Source: Chitinophaga sp. (GTDB lineage Bacteria; Bacteroidota; Bacteroidia; Chitinophagales; Chitinophagaceae). From it: a DNA stretch of 64,000 nt. Location: positions 1 through 64,000 of the forward strand of contig NZ_JAFAIX010000010.1 in the NCBI RefSeq assembly GCF_019236475.1, written 5' to 3'. The stretch's first letter is position 1; each line of letters opens with the position of its first letter. The translations under genes were made by a program, and so were the position numbers. Below, in pieces: positions 9,144 to 17,044 of this stretch. The notes under the pieces were generated by a model that did not search any database, was not told where the DNA came from, and worked only from the letters and a program-made list of their open reading frames with translations.

Positions 9144-10067
9144 ATGAAGCGACTCAATAACATATTATTCATCGCAGTCATTATGACCTCGGCATGCCAT
9201 AATAAACAGGAACCCACTGAAACTGCAACAACTGAAGTACATACACCCGTTACCGTTACCACAATAGATACTGTTCCGTTGACAGACTATATAGAACTGA
9301 ATGCAACTTCTTCCTTTTTGCAAAATAACTATATAAAGGCAAACACTACCGGCTATGTTAAGGACATACACGTACTTCCAGGTCAATATATAAAACAGGG
9401 CCAGCTTATGTTTACCTTACAAACCAAAGAATCAAGGGTAATAGGCAATACTGTAAGTGCATTGGACTCCTCGTTTAGGTTTACAGGTATCAATCGTATT
9501 GTTGCGAGTGGTCATGGTTACGTTACTCAACTGAACCACCAACCTGGCGACTACGTCCAGGATGGCGAACTGCTGGCAGTGATCAGTGATATGAATAGTT
9601 TTGTGTTTATACTCAATTTGCCGTATGAGTTACGCCCCTATGTACTTAACCAGAAAACCGTAAAATTATACCTGCCTGATAATACCACCCTAAATGGTAC
9701 CATCAGCCAGGTAATGCCAACCGTGGATTCTCTTTCGCAAACTCAGAATATTATAATTAAAGTAAATTCACCTACCCCTATCCCACAGAACCTGGTCGCT
9801 AAAGTACATATTACCCGAACCAATATCAGTAATGCAGTTACACTTCCCAAAGCAGCAGTGCTATCTGATGAATCACAAACATCTTTCTGGGTAATGAAAC
9901 TAATAGACAGCACAACTGCCGTAAGAGTGGATATTAAAAAAGGAGCAGAGATAAAAGGTCATATAGAGATACTAGCCCCCCGGTTTACCAATATAGATAG
10001 ATTTCTACTTACAGGAAACTACGGCCTACCCGATACGGCTAAAGTGACTATCATGAAAGTGCAATAA
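9144..10067 (+). CDS. RND efflux periplasmic adaptor (HlyD/MFP) lipoprotein
   Basis: A 307-residue membrane fusion protein that bridges the inner-membrane RND pump and the TolC channel. The N-terminus is a lipoprotein signal with the acylated cysteine at residue 18 (MTSAC). The biotinyl-lipoyl halves are visible as IKANTTGYVKDIHVLPGQYI and ASGHGYVTQLNHQPGDYVQD, separated by an unusually short linker instead of a long coiled-coil hairpin, which explains the small size compared with the usual 350-400 residues. A beta-barrel and membrane-proximal domain follow. Its stop codon is one base before the start of the pump gene, so translation is probably coupled. Confidence 0.88.
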   Translation: MKRLNNILFIAVIMTSACHNKQEPTETATTEVHTPVTVTTIDTVPLTDYIELNATSSFLQNNYIKANTTGYVKDIHVLPGQYIKQGQLMFTLQTKESRVIGNTVSALDSSFRFTGINRIVASGHGYVTQLNHQPGDYVQDGELLAVISDMNSFVFILNLPYELRPYVLNQKTVKLYLPDNTTLNGTISQVMPTVDSLSQTQNIIIKVNSPTPIPQNLVAKVHITRTNISNAVTLPKAAVLSDESQTSFWVMKLIDSTTAVRVDIKKGAEIKGHIEILAPRFTNIDRFLLTGNYGLPDTAKVTIMKVQ

Positions 10068-10068
10068 C

Positions 10069-13000
10069 ATGAAAGAATTTTTTGTTTCACATAAGAATCC
10101 GCTGGCGGTAATGATCGCCATCATTATCCTGGGAGGTACTTATGCCTATTCAAAATTGCAAACATCCCTGTTTCCGGAGATCACTTTCCCAAAAATTAAG
10201 ATCATCGCTGACGCTGGCTTACAGCCGGTGGATAAGATGATGATCACTGTTACCAAACCGTTGGAAAATGCCGTAAAACAGGTACCTGATCTAATCACTA
10301 TTCGCAACACTACCAGCAGGGGCAGTTGTGAAATAGCTGCCTTCATGGATTGGAACACCAACATAGATTTAGCCCAACAACGTATTGAATCAAAGATTGC
10401 GCAGATTCGCAATACGCTGCCTCCCGAAACCAATATTACGGTAGAGAAAATGAATCCCTCCATCTTACCAGTGATGGGATACACGCTAACAGCCAGCAGT
10501 GGCCCTGCTACCGCTATTGATATGAAATACTTGGCAACGTACACGATAAAGCCCTTCCTCTCGCAGGTACCAGGCGTATCTGAAGTGCGCATTATTGGCG
10601 GCAAACAAAAAGAATATTGGCTTACGCTGGACCCTCAGAAAATGAGCACCCTCTCCGTAACCCCGGATATGCTAGCAACCGCATTTGCCAATACAAATTT
10701 CATACGATCCAATGGCTACCTGTCTGATTACCACAAGCTATACCTGACTGTTACGGATGCAACCGTCCACACCATTGATGAAATAAATGATATTATTATC
10801 AAAAATACAGGCAAACGAGTTGTTCAGGTGAAGGATATTGCAACAGTCAATATCAGCGAAGGAATAGAATATACGAAGATAAATGCCAACGGCCAGGAAG
10901 GCATTCTAGTTGCCATCATTAAACAACCCAATGCCAATCTGATAGACCTTTCCGTGGCAATGGAGAAAAAAGTAAGCGAACTTCAAAAACTGCTACCGCA
11001 CAATATTTCCCTGAAACCATACTATATACAGGCCGATTTTGTAAACGATGCGGTAAAAAGCGTGACAGACAGTTTATGGATAGGTTTGCTACTAGCCATT
11101 ATAGTGGCCATCCTATTTCTACGTTCATTTAAAGCCAGCGCCACTATACTGATTACCATTCCAGTTACCATATTATTTACCCTTATTATCATTTATGGTA
11201 TCGGCTATACATTCAATATTATGACATTAGGCGCTATTGCCGCCTCTATCGGTTTGATCATAGATGATGCAATTGTGGTGATGGAGCAGATCCACCGCAC
11301 GCATGAAGAAGATCCCATAGAAAGCTCCGATAAACTAGTAGGAAGGGCTATTCATTATCTGTTACCTGCCATGATTGGATCATCCATCAGTACGATCGTG
11401 ATATTTATTCCGTTTGAACTGATGACTGGCGTAGCCGGTTCCTACTTCAAAGTATTGACCAATACTATGATTATCACCCTGGTTTGTTCCTTTTTTGTTA
11501 CCTGGATTGCCCTACCTGTTATTTACCTGTTCCTCACAAGCAAACGGCCCCGTAAAAAAGTGGAAAATAAAGCCGGTCATGATGTGAAAAAACAGCGGTG
11601 GGTAGGCGTGTTGATCCATAAACCTTATATTAGTATAGCCATTATAGTGATACTGTTGATGGCTATCATTATCATACCTTCCCGGCTCGAAACCGGCTTC
11701 CTTCCAGAAATGGACGAAGGAAGTATCGTCCTGGATTATACGTCTCCGCCTGGCACCTCTCTCCAGGAAACAGACCGCATGCTGCAAGAGATAGAAAAGA
11801 TAATTGTAAAAACGCCGGAAGTAACAGCCTACTCCAGACGGACAGGCACACAAATGGGATTTTTTATCACAGAACCCAATACAGGCGATTATCTCATCCA
11901 ACTAAAAAAATCCCGCAAAAAAACTACAGATGAGGTAATAGCAGGGATACGCCAACAGATTGAAGCTTCTCAACCCGCACTACGTGTAGATTTCGGCCAA
12001 GTAATAGGGGATATGCTCGGTGATCTGATGACTTCGGTACAGCCAGTAGAAATAAAAGTTTTTGGAAATACCCCAGCCACTTTAAATCAATTATCCTCCC
12101 AAATAGCAACGGTGATAAAAGAGGTGAAAGGCACAGCCGACGTGTTTAATGGTGTTGTAATTGCCGGACCATCAGTGAGCATACAGCCCAATAATAATCG
12201 CATGGCCTTGTTCGGCATAACGCCTGCTAGTCTGCAATTTCAGTTGCAAAATGCATTAGAAGGGAATGTGATCAGCACTATCCTGGAAAAAGAACAACTA
12301 TCAAATGTACGTATGGTCCTGCCAGGCAACAGACAACGCAGCGTAGCCGAAATATCACAATTACCTATCTTCCTGCCTTCCGGCCAGTTAAAACCACTCG
12401 ACGCATTGGCTACCGTTTCGGTGAATACTGGCGACGCAGAAATTAAACGAGAGAATCTTCAGGCTATGGGAGTGATCACCTCCCGACTGGATAACCGTGA
12501 TCTTGGCAGCGTAATGAAAGATATACAGGATAGCGTATCCGCCAGGATTGTATTGCCACAAGGTTATCATATTGAATATGGTGGCGCATATGCCGAACAA
12601 CAACAATCCTTTCACGAATTGCTTACCATACTTATCGCTTCCAGTTTATTGGTCTTTGGTACAATTTTGTTCTTGTTCAATAATTTCCGTGTGGCCCTTC
12701 TAATTATATTCCTGGCTGTACTGGGTATTGGAGGAAGTTATATCGGACTGTATCTCACACATACACCTTTGAATGTAGGTAGCTATACTGGATTGATCAT
12801 GATCGTTGGTATTATAGGAGAGAATGCCATCTTCACTTTTCTCCAGTTCCGGGAATCGGCCCACCACATGGGGGTGGATAATGCTATCGTATATGCTATC
12901 TCCACTCGTTTAAGACCCAAATTAATGACGGCTTTAGGCGCCATTATAGCCTTATCTCCACTGGCTTTAGGTATTGGTACGGGAGCGCAAATGCATCAAC

Positions 13001-13098
13001 CGCTTGCCATTGCAGTAATAAGTGGTTTTGTGGTGGCATTACCCCTTCTATTGATAGTATTACCTTCCATGTTAAGAATCATTTTCTTGAAGAAATAA
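10069..13098 (+). CDS. RND efflux pump permease (AcrB/HAE1 superfamily)
   Basis: A 1009-residue inner-membrane proton-driven pump with the usual two-fold layout: a first transmembrane helix (LAVMIAIIILGG), a large periplasmic porter domain, a helical bundle, then the same pattern repeated. The proton-relay aspartate pair is present at D399-D400 in SIGLIIDDAIVVME. The second half includes GFLPEMDEGSIVLDY and GGAYAEQQQSF, common in AcrB-like and CzcA-like pumps. Missing CusA-type Met clusters argue against copper/silver export, but drug versus metal substrate stays open. It is the last gene of the TolC-MFP-RND operon, and a hairpin terminator follows 30 bp after the stop. No regulator gene is adjacent. 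Confidence 0.93.
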   Translation: MKEFFVSHKNPLAVMIAIIILGGTYAYSKLQTSLFPEITFPKIKIIADAGLQPVDKMMITVTKPLENAVKQVPDLITIRNTTSRGSCEIAAFMDWNTNIDLAQQRIESKIAQIRNTLPPETNITVEKMNPSILPVMGYTLTASSGPATAIDMKYLATYTIKPFLSQVPGVSEVRIIGGKQKEYWLTLDPQKMSTLSVTPDMLATAFANTNFIRSNGYLSDYHKLYLTVTDATVHTIDEINDIIIKNTGKRVVQVKDIATVNISEGIEYTKINANGQEGILVAIIKQPNANLIDLSVAMEKKVSELQKLLPHNISLKPYYIQADFVNDAVKSVTDSLWIGLLLAIIVAILFLRSFKASATILITIPVTILFTLIIIYGIGYTFNIMTLGAIAASIGLIIDDAIVVMEQIHRTHEEDPIESSDKLVGRAIHYLLPAMIGSSISTIVIFIPFELMTGVAGSYFKVLTNTMIITLVCSFFVTWIALPVIYLFLTSKRPRKKVENKAGHDVKKQRWVGVLIHKPYISIAIIVILLMAIIIIPSRLETGFLPEMDEGSIVLDYTSPPGTSLQETDRMLQEIEKIIVKTPEVTAYSRRTGTQMGFFITEPNTGDYLIQLKKSRKKTTDEVIAGIRQQIEASQPALRVDFGQVIGDMLGDLMTSVQPVEIKVFGNTPATLNQLSSQIATVIKEVKGTADVFNGVVIAGPSVSIQPNNNRMALFGITPASLQFQLQNALEGNVISTILEKEQLSNVRMVLPGNRQRSVAEISQLPIFLPSGQLKPLDALATVSVNTGDAEIKRENLQAMGVITSRLDNRDLGSVMKDIQDSVSARIVLPQGYHIEYGGAYAEQQQSFHELLTILIASSLLVFGTILFLFNNFRVALLIIFLAVLGIGGSYIGLYLTHTPLNVGSYTGLIMIVGIIGENAIFTFLQFRESAHHMGVDNAIVYAISTRLRPKLMTALGAIIALSPLALGIGTGAQMHQPLAIAVISGFVVALPLLLIVLPSMLRIIFLKK

Positions 13099-13128
13099 CA
13101 GATGTTGACAGTAATATCTGGGTACTTA

Positions 13129-13161
13129 AAAAAGCCTGGAAGCTTAGCTTCCAGGCTTTTT
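13129..13161 (+). terminator. Intrinsic terminator of the efflux operon
   Basis: A 16-base stem, AAAAAGCCTGGAAGCT paired with AGCTTCCAGGCTTTTT, with a very tight loop and flanking A and T runs. It can serve both strands, including the minus-strand gene ending at 13217. Confidence 0.85.
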
Positions 13162-13216
13162 ATTTTCCTAAAATCATGGTGGCATTAAGAAAAACGCTCA
13201 CTGTTTATTTGGGGAC

Positions 13217-13504
13217 TCATAATTTTTTAAGCCCCTTTTGCAGGTCTTCAGCATTCATAACAGGACAAAAATCTACTTTGGCATTGACGGACTGAAAGAA
13301 AGGCTCAGCTATACTTGGTATTTCAGATGGGTCCTTTAGATCAAAGACGAACATCGCCGTTCTACAGCCATCCACCGAAAGGAAATAACTTGCTTCCGGA
13401 CTCAATTTATCCATTGTTGATTGAATGACTTTTGGAAGTGTTCCATCCGCAACGGCTTTGTTGGATGCTTCTACCTGGAAGGTTGCTTTTAATAATGTAC
13501 GCAT
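13217..13504 (-). CDS. Small conserved protein of the family often mislabelled 'panthothenate synthetase'
   Basis: A 95-residue cytosolic protein starting MRTLLKATFQVEASNKAVAD. The pattern DGTLPKVIQSTMDKLSPEA, TAMFVFDLKDPSEIPSIAEP and the C-terminal PVMNAEDLQKGLKKL matches a widespread small family that probably adopts a dimeric alpha/beta ferredoxin-like fold. Databases often carry the unsupported name panthothenate synthetase; no catalytic function is established. The ATG at 13504 is chosen because an in-frame upstream ATG at 13582 would add 26 residues unlike the family. It is convergent with the efflux operon. Confidence 0.75.
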   Translation of the reverse strand: MRTLLKATFQVEASNKAVADGTLPKVIQSTMDKLSPEASYFLSVDGCRTAMFVFDLKDPSEIPSIAEPFFQSVNAKVDFCPVMNAEDLQKGLKKL

Positions 13505-13931
13505 TGTAATTGTTTTTAGGAGATTAATATGTACTTGGAAAATATTACTGGTCTGTCTGCTGACACCAAATACCTTGTACATATCCTTAACAGAAGAATA
13601 CTGGCTAATGTTTAGTTATTGCCCACCTAGTACTGATATCTACAAAATAAAGAATATGGTTCCGGGTACAATAAAAAGCTTGTAAGCAAAACTTACAGGC
13701 TGTTAAATTTTGTGTGAGTGTCAAAAATTATTGAGGAAACCAAAACGGATAGTAAAACCCCAATTTTAGATCGTGTGTTTCCCTTCATCAAAAAATCGCG
13801 ACCAATAATCATAACGGAGGTATCCAAAATACTCACAAGCGTAGGTATTGAAAACTTCCTTTAGCGCGGCATAATAGGCTGCTTATAGTACTTAGCTAAT
13901 GCTCATTGTTTAACCTTTTAAATGCTATCTT
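13505..13931. other. Intergenic region with a weak hairpin
   Basis: No convincing gene lies in these 427 bp. An imperfect hairpin at 13677-13701 (AGCTTGTAAG paired with CTTACAGGCT, one G-T pair) is followed on the minus strand by TTTTTATT, so it looks like a minus-strand terminator with no gene to serve; it may mark a deleted gene. The rest is AT-rich and holds the promoter of the MACPF-like gene. Confidence 0.5.
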
Positions 13932-15308
13932 ATGACACTTTCAAAAGATGTCCCCTTCCAGAAAAATATGGACTTGGGAGTTGGATTTGATTACCTAACG
14001 GGTGAAACCCGCGGGTGTTTATTTGATCGTTCCTCTATTGTACCTACTCCTGGTTTAGGGGGTATTGGACAAAATGGAATGTTTTTCATGACAAGAGTAG
14101 ATGATGTTGAATCATTAATGTCATTATTAAACATCTCCGTTGAAGTAAGTGGCCGATATGGGCTGTTTGGCGGGGATGCGCAAATGGATTTTATGGATAA
14201 ATCCAGTTTCAATTCTCAATCAACTTTTCTTGTTGCAAAAGTGCAAATTCAAAAAAGTGAATCGCAATTCTATGATGCTAAAGTCAAAGATATTGCAAAG
14301 GATTTAGTCCGATCTGGTAATGAAAAGCGATTTAAAGAGTTATATGGCGACTTTTATGTGCAGTCGGTAACGGAGGGAGGAGAATTTAGTGCCATTGTGG
14401 AAATAATTAGCACGTGTAAGGAAGATGAAAAAACGATAGCTGGTGCTTTAGAAGCATCCTACGGAACGCCAATTGCGGGTGTTGACTTGAAAGTAGATGT
14501 AAATAATGAGAAATTAAGTAAGATTAGTAGAAAGGAAATAAATATATACATTAAGCAAGTTGGTGGAACAGGTGTAGACATGATTTTTCACGATGAGATT
14601 GATAAGCTAATAGAAAGCGCCAAGAATTTTTCGCTTGCTCTTGCAGGCAATCATGGTGTTAACTGCAGAGCACAACTAAAAAGCTATAAAACGTTGGATG
14701 ATCTCCCAGAAAGTAACTATATGCTAATACAGGCAAAAGAAGATGCTTTGAATGATTGTGCAAGGAAAAGATTAAAGTATAAAACATTATTAAATGACAT
14801 TGATTTCTACGATGTAAACCCAACCTTTTTTGAGCCTGATCCTGTTATTTCGGATGATCAATTGACCAATTGGAAAAGTCAGTTAACCCAGTTAGATAAT
14901 TTAATCAGATCGCATGCAGTAAAGATTGCTGACGACGTGAATTTTAATGATGATTTTTTAGAAGTGATAAATGGGAATCCTGTTAATTTAAGTGAAATGA
15001 AACTGCCGAAACGTATTGCTGTTTCAAGCACTCAACAGGAAATAATCATTCCAAATCTGAAAACCTTAACGCTTGATGACGCAATTAAAGAAATTGCTCG
15101 TGAGAAACTGCCACTCAATGTTTCCTATGTTCAACATGATTCTCCAGACGCTAAACAAACTATGGTAACTAACACAGATCCCGCCCCCGGCCAGAAGGTG
15201 GAACCAGGCGCAAAACTAACTATTTACTATGATGGCCCACCATCACCACGATTTAGAGATAGTATGTTAACCGCCACGACGCCACTTTATGGAAGCCTAT
15301 TGCATTGA
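13932..15308 (+). CDS. MACPF/SNTX-like protein with C-terminal PASTA domain
   Basis: The 458-residue product has three parts. The N-terminus, PFQKNMDLGVGFDYLTGE then CLFD, resembles the start of stonustoxin-type (SNTX) proteins (PFxLGMLYD...), and residues about 80-150 continue as a membrane attack complex/perforin-like core: SGRYGLFGGDAQMDF, STFLVAKVQIQ, and Y138-G139-D-F-Y...GG150, which mirrors the YGTHY...GG signature of MACPF proteins. The middle (about 215-350) is helical. Residues about 372-440 (IIPNLKTLTLDDAIKEI, NTDPAPGQKVEPGAKLTIYY) form one PASTA domain, usually a peptidoglycan or beta-lactam sensing module. There is no signal peptide or transmembrane segment. A pore-forming or target-binding role is inferred from distant similarity. 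A small gene follows 30 bp downstream. The DNA is AT-richer than the flanking efflux operon. Confidence 0.68.
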   Translation: MTLSKDVPFQKNMDLGVGFDYLTGETRGCLFDRSSIVPTPGLGGIGQNGMFFMTRVDDVESLMSLLNISVEVSGRYGLFGGDAQMDFMDKSSFNSQSTFLVAKVQIQKSESQFYDAKVKDIAKDLVRSGNEKRFKELYGDFYVQSVTEGGEFSAIVEIISTCKEDEKTIAGALEASYGTPIAGVDLKVDVNNEKLSKISRKEINIYIKQVGGTGVDMIFHDEIDKLIESAKNFSLALAGNHGVNCRAQLKSYKTLDDLPESNYMLIQAKEDALNDCARKRLKYKTLLNDIDFYDVNPTFFEPDPVISDDQLTNWKSQLTQLDNLIRSHAVKIADDVNFNDDFLEVINGNPVNLSEMKLPKRIAVSSTQQEIIIPNLKTLTLDDAIKEIAREKLPLNVSYVQHDSPDAKQTMVTNTDPAPGQKVEPGAKLTIYYDGPPSPRFRDSMLTATTPLYGSLLH

Positions 15309-15338
15309 AATTTTTTTCACCATATAAAATTCAAAATT

Positions 15339-15713
15339 ATGAGCATAACATTGCCCGAGATCACTATCGTGGGGAGAGCAAATAGCACCCCCGAAACGCC
15401 CAGCGATTGGTTTTGCGATGGTTTTATGGCTGGATGGAATAATCCACAGCTTGTACCGGAGGCTCCTGCTCCACTAAATGAGGAATATCTTTCTGCCTAC
15501 TTTTCTGGGGTGCAAGCCGGAAAGAACTGTAGAAATGGGGTAGAATGTATTTGCGACGACCCACAATATGATGGTCCTTCAGTCGTGAATGATTTAGGTG
15601 GTCAGCCTTATGAAGAACTAGAGAAGGCTTGGAAAGAATCCTGGTCGGAATTCTTAAATCATAGGGAAGATCCTCATATAGAAGCTCCTGAAATAGAGTT
15701 TTTGGCAGACTAA
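15339..15713 (+). CDS. Small acidic protein of unknown function, partner of the MACPF-like gene
   Basis: A 124-residue acidic protein without signal peptide or membrane helix. It begins SITLPEITIVGR and contains two Gly/aromatic phrases, DGFMAGWNNP and AYFSGVQAGKNC, that look like two copies of one short helix motif. Four cysteines occur (WFCDG, KNCRN, ECICDD). No family was recognised. It is 30 bp downstream of the MACPF/SNTX-like gene on the same strand and is followed by a hairpin terminator, so the two form a bicistronic unit. An immunity, chaperone or co-effector role is possible from context alone. Confidence 0.6.
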   Translation: MSITLPEITIVGRANSTPETPSDWFCDGFMAGWNNPQLVPEAPAPLNEEYLSAYFSGVQAGKNCRNGVECICDDPQYDGPSVVNDLGGQPYEELEKAWKESWSEFLNHREDPHIEAPEIEFLAD

Positions 15714-15786
15714 TGCCCGATCTTAAGAAAAAAGAGAAAGACCTGATGATTATTGATTCTCTTTGAATCAGTCCGCGGATATATAA

Positions 15787-15833
15787 AAAATGATGATAAA
15801 ACCCGCCTGCATAGCGGGTTTTATCATCATTTT
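15787..15833. terminator. Bidirectional terminator between MACPF pair and NmrA remnant
   Basis: A perfect 20-base stem (AAAATGATGATAAAACCCGC with GCGGGTTTTATCATCATTTT) and a 7-base loop. The right arm overlaps the last codons of the minus-strand remnant ending at 15827, so it serves both convergent units. Confidence 0.85.
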
Positions 15834-16273
15834 ATCATCCTTTTCGCCCCCGTTTTCTTCAGCCACATCCCAAACGTCATCAGGTCAGGAAGAATTCTCC
15901 GCAAGCTTTCCTGATCTGCTTTAGTGGTGAAGCCTGAGTTGAGCATCTCATAGCCTTTGGCAAATCTTGGATTTAACTGTCGGAGCATTTCCATTGGTAG
16001 TTGCTCATACTTTATATTCAGCCCTGTGGCCTTGTTCATGGCGACTACCATTTGCAACGGGGTTAAAGTATCGCCAGCCAGTTCAATGATGTTATGATTA
16101 AATGATTCGGGTTGTTTGAAAGCCATTGCAGCCAGTTTGCCGATATCTTCCAGTGCAATCAACTGTAGTTGCGTACTGGGGAATGCCGCTGAGGTACCAT
16201 CTAGTTGAACGAAGTACGCAATATATGGTGATAATAGCGAGTGATGCGGTTTTGCAAACTGATAATGTAACAT
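15827..16273 (-). pseudogene. Chimeric remnant: AraC-type N-terminus fused to NmrA-like C-terminus
   Basis: The frame encodes 148 residues. The first ~26 (MLHYQFAKPHHSLLSPYIAYF) look like the start of AraC-family regulators of the DUF6597 type (KPxxxLxPYVxxF). From about residue 30 (QLQLIALEDIGKLAAMAF, IELAGDTLTPLQMVVAMNKA) the sequence is the C-terminal half of an NmrA-like NAD(P)-binding protein. The Rossmann GxxGxxG nucleotide-binding half and the regulator's DNA-binding half are both absent. The simplest reading is a deletion joining two neighbouring minus-strand genes in frame near 16195. It may still be transcribed but should lack both parent activities. Confidence 0.72.
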
Positions 16274-16453
16274 GATCGACTTTTTTTTATGAGGGCGATC
16301 TATCTATATTAAAGATAATAAAAGTATATATGGAAGCCTTGTCGAAAAATAGGAACATACCTCTAAACTGCTAGGAGTGGGGCTGTAGGGACTATTGAGG
16401 ATTTTATATATGTTAAAAAAAGAGACTAAGAACTTCTTAAATATTCATAATCA

Positions 16454-16485
16454 TTTGGACAGTAACTGTTTTGGCCGTACCTTTG
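16454..16485 (+). promoter_or_regulatory. Bacteroidota-type promoter for the membrane protein gene
   Basis: TTTG at 16454-16457, a 20 bp spacer and TACCTTTG at 16478-16485 fit the primary sigma consensus TTTG-N19/20-TAnnTTTG. The start codon at 16514 is 29 bp further on. Confidence 0.6.
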
Positions 16486-16513
16486 CGCCCTCATTACCAA
16501 CTTTAGAACAGAA

Positions 16514-16909
16514 ATGTGGGATAGATTTTATCTTAGAGTCATCGGCCTTTTCATTTTATTGAATGGCGCATTATTTTTATTTAAGGACTGGTTGTTAGAC
16601 AATGGTTTTCACCATAATGTCCTGCTTTTCGGAAACTTAGCATTAGCTTCACTTTCAGCGTTTACTTACAATATGAGTCGCAAAGGCGTGCAAGCCGAAA
16701 GCAATAGCGTATTTATGCTGCGGGTATATGGCGCTATGATCAGCAGAATGTTCTTTTGTCTGGCAGGTATTACCATCTATGCTGTAGTTAACAGAGGTAA
16801 TACTAGCAGATATACCATATTCACGCTGATGTTCTTCTACGCAGTGTATGCCATTTGCGAGAATGTGAGTATACAGAAGTTTACCAGACAGCAAAAGACA
16901 GAACAATAG
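16514..16909 (+). CDS. Small multi-pass membrane protein of unknown function
   Basis: A 131-residue integral membrane protein with about four hydrophobic segments: VIGLFILLNGALFLF, NVLLFGNLALASLSAF, FFCLAGITIYAVV and TLMFFYAVYAI. The C-terminal tail is charged (SIQKFTRQQKTEQ). The GNLALASLSAFTYNM phrase recurs in short uncharacterised Bacteroidota membrane proteins, but no named domain was recognised. It is monocistronic, with its own promoter upstream and a hairpin at 16999 between it and the convergent NRPS gene. Confidence 0.65.
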   Translation: MWDRFYLRVIGLFILLNGALFLFKDWLLDNGFHHNVLLFGNLALASLSAFTYNMSRKGVQAESNSVFMLRVYGAMISRMFFCLAGITIYAVVNRGNTSRYTIFTLMFFYAVYAICENVSIQKFTRQQKTEQ

Positions 16910-16998
16910 TTTTATAACTGATATTTTGAGTTATATCTAAAGTAGCTGTACTCGCGGCTATATTAGGTATTACTTTTCTATCTTCCGATATATTATTG

Positions 16999-17029
16999 GA
17001 GGTGGCCTTAATAGTATTGAGGCCACCTC
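16999..17029. terminator. Hairpin between membrane protein gene and NRPS
   Basis: A 10-base perfect stem, GAGGTGGCCT with AGGCCACCTC, and an 11-base loop. It lies 15 bp beyond the NRPS stop (minus strand). The T-rich flank (GTTGTGTTGTT) on the plus strand is modest, so termination efficiency is uncertain. Confidence 0.6.
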
Positions 17030-17044
17030 GTTGTGTTGTTAGTA

